Shown here in pieces: positions 7,909 to 16,420 of a stretch of 17,185 nucleotides of DNA (position 1 is the first letter of the stretch; the number at the start of each line of letters is the position of its first letter). Below the pieces are notes generated by a model. That model was not told the DNA's origin. It made no database searches and worked only from the letters and a program-made list of their open reading frames with translations. The stretch is from Dichomitus squalens LYAD-421 SS1. Taxonomy: Eukaryota > Basidiomycota > Agaricomycetes > Polyporales > Polyporaceae. Both the position numbers and the translations under genes were made by a program. The stretch lies in the NCBI RefSeq assembly GCF_000275845.1, contig NW_006766918.1, positions 140,443 to 157,627 on the forward strand, in the 5' to 3' direction.

Positions 7909-10449
7909 CCTCTTGGAGCCCTCGCAAGGCACCACACTTGTCATCCCCTCTTGCCTGTCACTCAACCTACAATACTTGGGAGGCTCTAGGACGAACGTGC
8001 TAGACCGCTTCCTCGCATATGCGGAGCTATCCCTTGTCTGGCTGTCACGGCCGCGCTCCGCATAGCGCCCATGACACCCTCTGCCTGCCTTTCTCCAACC
8101 GTACGGACCGGGACTCTCACCTCTCAGCGCCAACAACACCTCGGAATCCGCCGTTCCCCCCCTCCAAGCCCACCAGCGCTCCATACAGCGCCCTTTTCCA
8201 GCAGCACCACGATGTTCGCCACGTGCAGCCTCACGTCGGCATCCAGGTTCCTGGCGCTCTGTCTAAGCGTCTACATACCCCCGGCAATGCACCGCCACCA
8301 CGCTCCCTCCCTCATGGCCTTACGATCGTTAGATTAGATGAGGATCACCCCACAGTAGTTAGTACGACATACACCCCTCTGACTCGTGCCTAGTACTTAA
8401 GCCCTCAAGCCTCTGGTCGTGCCAAATACGTACAAATAGCTACATGGTCTGTGCACCGGTCTACAGGTATATAGAGAAGAGCCCTTTAGCCCCTAGTCCC
8501 CATCTCGACCTCTTACGTCACTGGGGACTAGGTGAGTTACTATCTGTATCTTCGTACTTGTCAATATACTTACATCACTGGGGACTAGCCTGTGCCTGCG
8601 TGCCGCTACGTCTTGCTGGTAGGTTTGTGCCTCCGTGCCGCCCCGGCCCTTTCGACCCTTGGTTCGGTTCCCTGGTACGTCGGTGCCGTACCGTGCGAGA
8701 CCCCTCTGTCCGCACCGTCGCCCGCCCTCTGCCTTGTATATTCCCTCTCTCTCCCTCTCCTCCTACGTCCTCCGTCTTACGCTATGCTCGACTCGGCGCC
8801 GATCGCTGAGCCTCGGGCCGTCGCGCCTAGTCTCCGCGACACTGGCCATCGGGGAAGAGCATCACCGGATGTCTACTCATAGAACCAAGGAACTGGGCAC
8901 CTGGAACTGTCAACAATGCCATTGAATGTAATACGACTCGAGGGGACTGAAAATTCTCCAATGGGGGAACATGTGGAGAAAAATGGTCCATTTATATCTG
9001 GGTGACCACTATTCCCCACTGCATCGTCCTTGATGGAGCCGCATTAGAAGGGCACGTTTGCCCACATTGTGTTCAACCTTCTGTCACTCAAAGGGGGATT
9101 TTGGAATAGATATGCTTAACTTTATCCCATAACCGGGGTATCACCAGAGCGGCTCCCCGTGCACCTAAGGTGATGGAATGAGTCAGTACCTGCTATGAGC
9201 GGACAGATCTTCTCGCCCCACCTGAAGGAGTTTACCTCATGTCTGCTGTGAAGTCAACGATCCATCGTTCTTAAAATCCGGAAGGTAGCTAGAAGTGGCT
9301 TCTCGGAAGCACAGAGTTCCAACCTTGGGATAATTGAGCCCCAGGCCGATGTCTGCCAACCTCGTGACTCACGTTGGAGATTCACTCCTGCACTCCGTCC
9401 ATTTGGTGGATTGTTATGTCATACATATGACGTACGCCTGTATCACATTGGCGATTCCTTGAATCGCTCAGCAGTCAGCCCGATACTGGTTGTATTCGGG
9501 GCGCCATCGCACCGGTAGGACGGGTTCTTAACTAAGACGACCGCACAATCCTCTAGGCAGACGGTTGCGTCGCGTGAGCGTGGGGCTACTACCCTGGACC
9601 AGCGTATGGTAGTGACGAATGCAAACTCCCATACAACTTCCGGTCTTGAGCTGGTGACAGTATACCAATTGGAAATTTCGATTGCTTGCGCGACCTGTCA
9701 AATAACGGTGTTACTAGACTGAATGCAGAAATCAGTCGCAACACTTAGCTACCATTGTTCCTCGCATCGTTACACCCTAGAACGGTCATCTGGTCTCGGC
9801 TTAGTACGCACTACCTCCACCGCCCCAGACAATTCTGCCAAAGTATGCTCGTCAGCTGGCCATACACGTTAGATCCCCCCTGGTCTCTGACAGGGAGGCA
9901 CGACCTCGTCCGGGGCTCACATCTCCGTTGGGAGACGTGAATGTCTAAAAACAGGAGTGTCTCCGGAACTGGTCTCAGCCGAGGACAAAGACAGGCGCCA
10001 GTGGGGTCGTGGTGGGAGTCAGGAACGCAGTCAAGGGACACAACTAAGGGGCGATTTATGAGGCAGGGTTTTGACGTCAAACAATGTTGCGAATAATGGC
10101 ACCATAGAAGCCGAGTAAAAGAACGTGTCGCGTATGCACGCATGTGACAGGACGCGACTTGCCATCACAACTGAGGATCACACGGGGTCAAGTCATTGGC
10201 GGTATCTACACCAGGAAGGACATTGTAAGGCCTCTGTTGGCTGGGCGCTAGAGTTCAGTGTGCGCCCTTTATGTCACGACGTGAAGGTGCTCACTAGTGC
10301 CGATCGAAGCCCAATCAGTCCTCTCATAGTCTCACGAAACGACATTCTATCCCTGTTAACATGGACAGATAGCAAGAAAGGAGGGTCCACCCGCTAGGTA
10401 TGAACACCGGGATGCCGCCTTCATGTCCACGAGTTGGACGCACGGCCCA
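7909..10449. other. 2.5-kb gap without a supported gene
   Basis: Bases about 8040-8810 are C/T-rich and produce several overlapping long frames in all three plus-strand readings, rich in Pro, Ser, Leu and Arg with no domain motif; this pattern is typical of base bias, not of coding. From about 8880 to 9750 there are no long frames at all. From 9750 to 10400 only short unrelated frames occur. I found no tRNA, rRNA, lectin or BTB remnant, or retrotransposon motif. A short repeated motif at 8493-8588 is listed separately. Confidence 0.5.
8493..8588. repeat. Short direct and inverted repeats (tggggactag)
   Basis: The 14-mer tcactggggactag occurs at 8518-8531 and again at 8575-8588 (57 bp apart). 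Its core tggggactag has an exact inverted copy, ctagtcccca, at 8493-8502. The arrangement (one inverted copy, two direct copies) could be a remnant of a small transposon end or stacked protein-binding sites. No target-site duplication was identified. Confidence 0.6.
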
Positions 10450-12855
10450 TCAACCAAAGCGGTACCCGTCCGTGACGTTCTTCCACAACGTCCTGCAATC
10501 CACCGACGCATTCAGCCGGGATGCCAGCAAAAACGCCCCGCTCAATTTTCTGTCAGGACAATCCTGTGAGCCTGCCTCGTCTTTTACATCACGACCACTC
10601 GTTCCTGACGCACCTATTCAGACTGTATGTCTCCCTCGGAGGCGGCGTGAGCCGGTGCTTGAGCATAACCGGTATTTGCGCCCTAATCTCTGCCGTGATA
10701 TCTGTCCATTCCGACCCCTGACCGAACCGGAACGGCTGCCTCGTGCCCGCCTTGAACGGCGTGCCAAGCAGGATCATCGACCGTACGTGTGCCTCTCGCA
10801 TCACGTCGTTCTCCTCGCCGGTCAAGTATTCGAGCTTCAGGCTCCACTCGATACACGCGTCGTGATCCTCCGCGACGGCAGACGAGAGGAGGTGCAGCCA
10901 GTCGTCGATGAACGTTTTGGTGTACTTACGCGTCGCGCCGAAGTCGACGAGTTCTATCTGGCGCGAGCGCGGGTTCCAGAGGAAGTTTGTCCAGTTCGGG
11001 TCAGTCTGCATCACGCGAAAGACGAAGAGCTCGCGAAGACAAAGGTCTATGATGCGCGTCGCAATCTGTACGAGGAGGGAGGTAAGCAGCATTCAGCGCT
11101 ATGCCGTCCGAACGTGCTGCACGTACGTCGTCGCGGTCGCGTTGAGACAGCTTGTCGATGATCGAGCCGCCCACGCTCACGCCATCCACCTTCTCCATCA
11201 CCAACACCCTATCCGTGCTCCCCTCCCAGACCCACGGCACCTTGAACCTCCCATCCCCGCCGAGTTCTTCTCGGAACCGCCGCAAGAAGCTCGCTTCACG
11301 GGCATAATTACACTCATCCGCCAATTCCTCCTTCATGACCTGGATTGTCCGGTCCAGGAACAGCCCTGGAGGCAAGAGGCGGCCGGCAGTCAATAGCATC
11401 TTCACGTAGCCGAGGTCACTGTTGATCGAGTTGACGATGTTCGGGAACTGGATCTTGACCGCAACAGGCTCAGCCTTGCCGGTGGGCGAGGCAGAGGCAG
11501 CCAGCATGGCGGAGTGCACTTGGCCTATGGAGGCCGCGGCGAAGGGGAGGCGATCGAACGACTCGAAGTTCGACATCCAGGAGGGTCCAAGGGAGTCGTG
11601 CATGACTTTCTGCAGGGTATATGTGGTCAGAACGTTAGGAGACACGGGCTTGAAGGAATGGTCTTGATCGAACCTCCATTTGCCAGTCAGGCATGTAATG
11701 TGCGCTATCTTGGACGCGGCGGAAGATGTCCTCTATCTCTGGTGGTAGCACGTGGCTATCTTGTGCGCATAACTATCAGCCCTACAAAGGCGACGCATAT
11801 ATGCGCCACACAGACCTTGTATACTCATGAACTGGCCGAGCTTCAGTGCAGCACCACGCATCTGTGTCAACTTTGATACGAGACGCTTGATGTTTCCCTC
11901 TGTCAGCATGAGCGAGGCTGCGGCATGCCCGTCGGAACTATGCGTCGTTCGGCGGATGAGTTCAGAAGCAGCACCGAAGCTGAGCGACGCCGCGAGACCT
12001 GAAGCGGATGGAAAGACACCCAAATCATTCAGGGATGTTGCAGTAAGGCACATGCACACGCACCTCCGTAGTGGAAGAGGCGTCCTATTCGTGAAGACGG
12101 TACTTTGGACGACTGCAGGTTTCTGCTCTTTGGTCGGTCAAACATTATTGCCTAAGTATAGACACTCTTGGTCTGTGAATGTTATCCTTGGACGTAAACA
12201 GAAACGTACCTCTGCGGGATCTGATATTCCTGTGCAGGCGGCAGTATCTCCCACCGAAGGCACCTCCATCTCGACCGCGGAGCTCCCAGTCGATGACTGG
12301 TGCGACAATGTTTTTCCATGAGGCGCATCGTCAACGTATGGGGGCTCCAAAGGTACTTTGATAGGTGCATGTTGTGCCTGTACTCGCGAAGGGACAGTGT
12401 CTTCCCCCAATGCAGTCGAGTGAACGGTGTTCTCCGGGACTATGTTCGATATAGACTGCCGAAGCCGATTGAGGCCTAAATTGTTTAACGGAAGAGAACA
12501 AGCTCACCGCCAATGCGTTCCCACCTGCCCGGCTGCTGTCCTCCTTCGAGAGCGTCACAGTAGGTGGAGGCCCCTTCATCGGAGATATTCCCTCCCTCTC
12601 AAGGACAGGTGTGTTGGAGGCGACATCAGCAATAGTCGTCCGTGCTGGTTTCATCGAAATCTCCTCCCACTCCCGCGCACTACTCACCACCTGTGGATAG
12701 GGCTCGTCTCTCTTTCGTTTTCTAGACAGGCTTTCCGCGCTGAGCACTCGACTCGTCCTTGCCAGCTGGGCTGCGCGGATCTGCGCAGATTGCGAAAGGA
12801 TGTCGCATACCGAACCCGCGACGCAAAGCCAGTTGTATGCGGGCCCTGGTGGCAT
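10450..12855 (-). CDS. COQ8: Coq8/ABC1-family atypical kinase, coenzyme Q biosynthesis
   Basis: Eight exons in transcript order: 12855-12508, 12455-12210, 12112-12064, 11998-11816, 11759-11674, 11609-11127, 11065-10614 and 10549-10450. The sum is 1947 nt, in frame, giving 648 aa. The hallmarks of the UbiB/ADCK family are present. The KxGQ motif is KLGQFMSIQ (K267-Q270), preceded by SSKVPSSRIGRLFHYGG. The Ala-rich loop that replaces the kinase Gly-rich loop is FAAASIGQVH (A328-S331). The VAVK lysine is K356, the ECNYAREA segment is about 403-410, LVMEKVDGVSV follows, then QTDPNWTNFLW and LVDFGATR (DFG at 506-508), and the protein ends GYRFG. Residues 1-198 are poorly conserved, with a basic stretch (SRKRKRDEPYP); part would serve mitochondrial import. 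In yeast and human, Coq8 is an atypical kinase/ATPase in the inner mitochondrial membrane that supports the complex Q synthome and ubiquinone assembly. The start MPPGPAYNW is chosen because it opens the frame and leads straight into the first exon. The 97-bp second intron is the longest in the gene. Confidence 0.93.
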
Positions 12856-13349
12856 TGTGCGAGAGGCAAGACAGGTTCAGCAAGCAGGAATCGCAGGATG
12901 CATGGTGGGTCCGGTGTCAACTACGTCAAGTAATCGAGCGCGTCGCATGCCGCGTCGTGCGCGCCGTAGCGCGCGTTTCGGGAGCGGTGGCGGGCGGTCC
13001 GAGCCCCGAGCGCTCGTTCCGGCCAACCGCGGGCGGCACAACCGGATGCATAAACCACCACACCGCCCGCCCCCCTCCCAAGAGGGTCACGCAGGCCCTC
13101 AGAAGACAGACTCATTTGTATCCAACCTTTTTCATTGCCGCCGCTATCGGCTGACAATCGTAAGAGCCTTGCAATGCACCCAGTCTCGAAATCACATTCG
13201 CACAGCAGCTGTTATGCGACAATCACACCTCCCCAACGCGAGTACATCATTCCTCCGCCACAGGTCTTACAGGTCCAAGAAATTGCTCGACTACTAATCG
13301 GAGACGACTAGATCATACCACGGCACGGGGCCATGTCGCCGAGTAGGGA
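12856..13349. other. GC-rich intergenic stretch upstream of COQ8
   Basis: It holds the COQ8 promoter and the lectin 3 3' flank. Bases about 12935-13060 are strongly GC- and CpG-rich (gcgcgccgtagcgcgcg). The overlapping plus-strand frames here encode Arg/Pro-rich text without motifs and are explained by this bias. No TATA box is visible for COQ8, as is common for housekeeping genes. Confidence 0.55.
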
Positions 13350-14285
13350 TTACTTGTTGCGAGTAAACTCTGCAGCTCCAACGCGGACGAGGTCCCACAC
13401 CTGATTCGTGTTGGTCGGGCCAGTGTACTCCCAGCCGTTTACGGCGGTACCGTCGGCAGTGCCCCTTCGATCCGAAGCCATTACAGAGTCAGCACTGAAT
13501 GCGAATGTCCGACGAATGTGAGGTGCGCACCCAGCCAACAAGTCGATGACCGCTACATCAAGGCACAGGTATCCGTCAGTATTTCGCTACCGTACAGAGC
13601 GAAGGAAGAGAGCGTACTATTGGTTGCAGAGTTAACTATGCTGTTAGGCACAACGAGAAGTATGAGTCATGGCACGATGAGGGGAAGAGAGAGAGGTGCG
13701 AGCGTACGTGTAGGTCGTATTGGCTGAGGTGGGCATGAAAGACCACTGCTGGACAGAAGTTCCAGACTGCGAATTTCCCACGACAGGCGTGGCGGACGCG
13801 TTTGAGCCTGTCACATCCACGTGTGTGATCAGGGAAGGCAAAGCAAGCAATGAATGCTCAATGGCGCACCGCCCAGCAGGTCCAAGAATGTACCGCCCTG
13901 TGCGTTCTCGATGGTGTACAGACTGGTGCCGTTGACCTGGGCAACGACCCACAGCTGCGAGATCACCGAGGGGTCGGTGAGATCGCGCTTGGCGTCGCCT
14001 TGGACCATCGTGCCTAGTGGGAGTGGGGGCAAAATCAGCGTGCAGGAAGTAGCGGGAACAAGTATGCGGACCGCTATGGGAAGAGCCTATGCGCCAGAAG
14101 AACACAATCAGTGAGGCAGAGAGGGGAGCAGTAGTGGAGAGGATACGGACCATTAAGGAGGGTCAGGACAGTGAGTGCGGCGAAAGCCTTGATGAAATCT
14201 GTAGAAACGCGCATATATCGGCCTGCAGTCGAACAGAGAGAAGGGAGAGGAGAGACTCACAGACACCGGACGCGACAGTGGTCAT
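13350..14285 (-). CDS. Beta-trefoil (ricin-B-like) lectin 3, divergent, intact
   Basis: Eight exons in transcript order: 14285-14261, 14198-14151, 14086-14072, 14013-13870, 13807-13708, 13640-13618, 13552-13531 and 13464-13350 (492 nt, 163 aa plus stop). Exons 2-7 match lectin 1 exactly in length (48, 15, 144, 100, 23 and 22 nt). Exon 1 is 6 nt shorter and the last exon 21 nt longer. Repeats beta and gamma are typical: LYTIENAQGG, FLDLLGG, SQLW and VQQW; VIDLLAG and NQVW. Repeat alpha is altered: FIKAFAALTVLTLLNG replaces the FIQN...VLDL pattern, so the conserved Asp is Thr. The C terminus runs on past the usual LVR with VGAAEFTRNK. The first donor is GTGAGT at 14260, a near-perfect consensus. 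There is no signal peptide. A TATA box lies 101 bp upstream. A glycan-binding role comes from the family; loss of the first site is inferred. Confidence 0.88.
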
Positions 14286-14380
14286 TGTGTAGCGATAGGA
14301 GTTAGTGCAGGTGAGAGCAGATGCGATGAGAGACGAAAGGTGTAGAGAACTGAGGTCTTGGGCCACTGGTGCAGACCCCC

Positions 14381-14386
14381 TTTATA
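14381..14386 (-). promoter_or_regulatory. TATA box of lectin 3
   Basis: On the minus strand this reads TATAAA (context GTTGTATAAAGGGGGTC). Its first base is 101 bp upstream of the lectin 3 ATG at 14285. The bases after it (TATAAAGG) also match the lectin 1 box. Confidence 0.7.
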
Positions 14387-15057
14387 CAACCTGAGGATTC
14401 CGGATTCTCTCATCATCTGTCCTCGCACATTGAGGGCTCCGACTTGAGGTGCTGGTATGCCCGGTAGCCGATCATACCGGCTCAGGCTGCTGGCGTGAAC
14501 CAAAATTGTGTCCGGAGTTTGAGCACCATTGCTCAACGGATGTAAATTCCGGTAGTATGGGTCTATCATCAGGGATCTTCAATGCCCGAATTCGTGACTG
14601 CCTAAGAATAAAGACCTTGCAACTGGAAAGTAGAGTGTGCATGGTATGACAAGTCATCCTTGACCCGAGTAAGGTCGGCATGCGCATCGATATCTGGCCA
14701 CATCTGCCCATACCAGAGTTCGTATCAAGGACGATACAAGTCTAATGAAGTGATCCGGTGCTTACTAAACATTATGACAACTTCGACAATGCCCTAGGCG
14801 TACGACGGATCCTCAGCTTCCAATCCGATGTGAGATCGCAACTTGCAAGGCGTACCGTGATTACATCGGAGGACCGGAATGAGATCAGTAGTCTTGAATG
14901 TTCAGCAAGTGCTTCAACTTGTCTGCATAGCGAGACAATGGCGTCATGAAGATAGGCGGGAATGGTTGTCGATGAGAGCGTGACAGTGTGTCCGGTCTGC
15001 TGGAAGGCATCGGATTGTCGGAACCCCAGAGCCTGCCGTAATCATAAAAGAATGGGA

Positions 15058-15175
15058 CGGCGGGGCGTCTAGGCCACATGGCGTCCACATGGTGCCGCGT
15101 GGCTGCCATGTGCGCCGCTTAGGGCCCAGCGCGCCACACGGGCGTCCTGAGCGTTGGGCGCTCTGTTCAACGGGC
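15058..15175. repeat. Dispersed repeat, copy A
   Basis: This shares a strongly conserved core with copy B at 15956-16075, notably gcgtggctgccatgtgcg and the flanking ggcgtcta..cacatgg, followed by a gggccc/tggccc block. On the minus strand both copies encode a similar short peptide pattern (RTWQPRG, and W-x-P-C-x-x-D-A-x-x-S-H), though the two differ by an indel between those parts. The outer limits are approximate. Confidence 0.6.
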
Positions 15176-15955
15176 GAGGCCGGGCAGCAACCAGGGAAAT
15201 TTGATATCAATGTTTCTGATGAGAGCTATCTACACATGAAGAGGGAATATATGACTAAATAAATCCATTGATGACAGGAACGGAATCTTTTAAAACTGAA
15301 CTTTCTGGGTTACTGTATGGTATTCATGGAGCACTCGATAGGAGTTAAACAAGTACAAGGGTAAGTTAGCAGGCCCCGCACCAAACTCGAAAAAAACCTT
15401 ACAGGTGATTTTACACAGGGCCTGACATGTAGAACACAATGGCTGCTCAATGGGTATTAAGTAACTATCATGATGTAATGTGACTTTGGGCAACTGCCCA
15501 AAAGCAACGGGTGTACCTACAGCGAGTTTCAGGGTGATAAACCACACTTAGGTTAGTGACGAGCCAACCAAGATGCAAGTCCGATTTGCCACTCAAATCC
15601 CTGCAGGGCACCACTGAGAGCCATTCAGGTGCCTTGAACTCCCATCGCTGGGCCCTGCCAGATGGCGAGCTCAGTGGGGATTTGGAGCATCCATTGGGCT
15701 TGCATATGGTTTGGCTCTCAACCAACCTGAGGATGGTTGTTTCAAAGGGCCTATCAATATGCGAACTGTTGTAAAGCGACAACTGAAAACCGTGAACCAT
15801 GCTATGTCAGGATCTAGAACACATCTAGGGTGCCTATGGTAAAATTGCTCAAATACAACAGGTTATGTTTGTGATAAGAAGAACCAAGACAATTATTCAA
15901 TTCAGCAGGCAAGAGTGGCAAAGCCACGGGTAAACGAAAGCTAGTGATATGGGAA

Positions 15956-16075
15956 GATGAGGCGTCTACGTCACATGGGATCCACCGCGTGGCTGCCATG
16001 TGCGACTCCTATGGCCCCTTTCAGTGTAGGCGAAGGGCGCGGTGCCCGAGCCGTCTTCAATGAGCGAGCATGACG
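15956..16075. repeat. Dispersed repeat, copy B
   Basis: Direct-orientation partner of copy A, about 890 bp to its right. The identical core ccgcgtggctgccatgtgcg is present, with several small gaps outside it. The direct orientation would fit long terminal repeats of an old, small element or two independent insertions of one family; the sequence alone does not decide. Confidence 0.6.
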
Positions 16076-16120
16076 CTATTAACGGGGTTACGAGCTGACT
16101 ACAGTAGGATCTAATGTAAT

Positions 16121-16144
16121 CAGTGCCTCAGTGGGGAAAAGACT
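16121..16144. repeat. 24-bp direct repeat, first copy
   Basis: These 24 bases (cagtgcctcag ... aaaagact) recur exactly at 16239-16262. The first copy lies between the two candidate LTR ends. This suggests that the LTR end was partly duplicated, or that two related ends are stacked. Confidence 0.8.
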
Positions 16145-16237
16145 CAGTATTGTATAACTAGGTACCTAATGTAATCTACATGGCGAGGACATGGTCAGTA
16201 CATATGGGCATACAGCATAGAATATCTAGAGGGCTCA

Positions 16238-16272
16238 CCAGTGCCTCAGTGGGGAAAAGACTGAGGCACTGG
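16238..16272. repeat. LTR hairpin, 12-bp stem
   Basis: ccagtgcctcag (16238-16249) pairs exactly with ctgaggcactgg (16261-16272) around an 11-nt loop. It contains the second copy of the 24-bp repeat. Inside a copia LTR such a structure could lie in the R region near the RNA 3' end, but this is inference. Confidence 0.75.
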
Positions 16273-16413
16273 TCGACACAAACGTCGGTATAAGTGAGCG
16301 ACGGGGAGCGCCCGCGACTGATGGTGGCGGGTGATAAGCTCGCCATGTGGGCGCAGGCGCTCAGGTACGAAACCCAACGTTCTCGAGACTTCGTCGGCGC
16401 TTGCACGCCAACA

Positions 16414-16420
16414 CTCCCCC
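16414..16420 (-). other. Polypurine tract of copia element
   Basis: On the minus strand GGGGGAG lies between the pol stop codon (TGA, 16423-16421) and the TG of the 3' LTR at 16413. This is the standard position of the primer for plus-strand DNA synthesis in LTR retrotransposons. Confidence 0.8.

Larger units (their letters stand above)
14387..16114. other. Repeat-bearing gene-poor region
   Basis: No supported gene. Bases about 15190-15950 are A/T-richer than the rest of the window and have only short frames without family motifs. The two diverged dispersed-repeat copies at 15058-15175 and 15956-16075 bracket this A/T-rich part, so it may be a degenerate inserted element. The intact copia fragment begins immediately to the right. 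Confidence 0.5.
16115..16413 (-). repeat. 3' LTR of copia element (outer end uncertain)
   Basis: Read on the minus strand, the LTR begins TGTTGGCGTGCAAG at 16413, directly after the polypurine tract, as in Ty1/copia elements. The outer end should be ...CA. Two equal candidates exist because ...GATTACA occurs twice, giving an end at 16170 (244 bp) or at 16115 (299 bp). The flanking base pattern ctaa precedes both, so the target-site duplication cannot be fixed without the 5' LTR, which is off the window. Confidence 0.7.

Noticed and set aside
8019..8925. Several overlapping plus-strand frames up to 124 codons
   Set aside because: All three readings are open together in C/T-rich DNA and give Pro/Ser/Leu/Arg-rich text; this is base bias, not coding.
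9811..10143. Minus-strand frame of 110 codons
   Set aside because: It has no recognisable motif, and overlapping frames on the other strand are equally open; no support.
10400..11161. Plus-strand open frame of 253 codons
   Set aside because: It lies antisense to COQ8 exons 7 and 8, whose protein sequence is clearly conserved; the plus-strand text has no family motif.
3261..14285. A biosynthetic or operon-like cluster joining lectins, BTB and COQ8
   Set aside because: COQ8 is a conserved housekeeping gene, there are no biosynthetic enzymes, and nothing but proximity connects the genes.
14944..15210. Minus-strand frame of 88 codons as a gene
   Set aside because: It lies over dispersed-repeat copy A; the peptide similarity to copy B comes from the repeat, with indels between the two.
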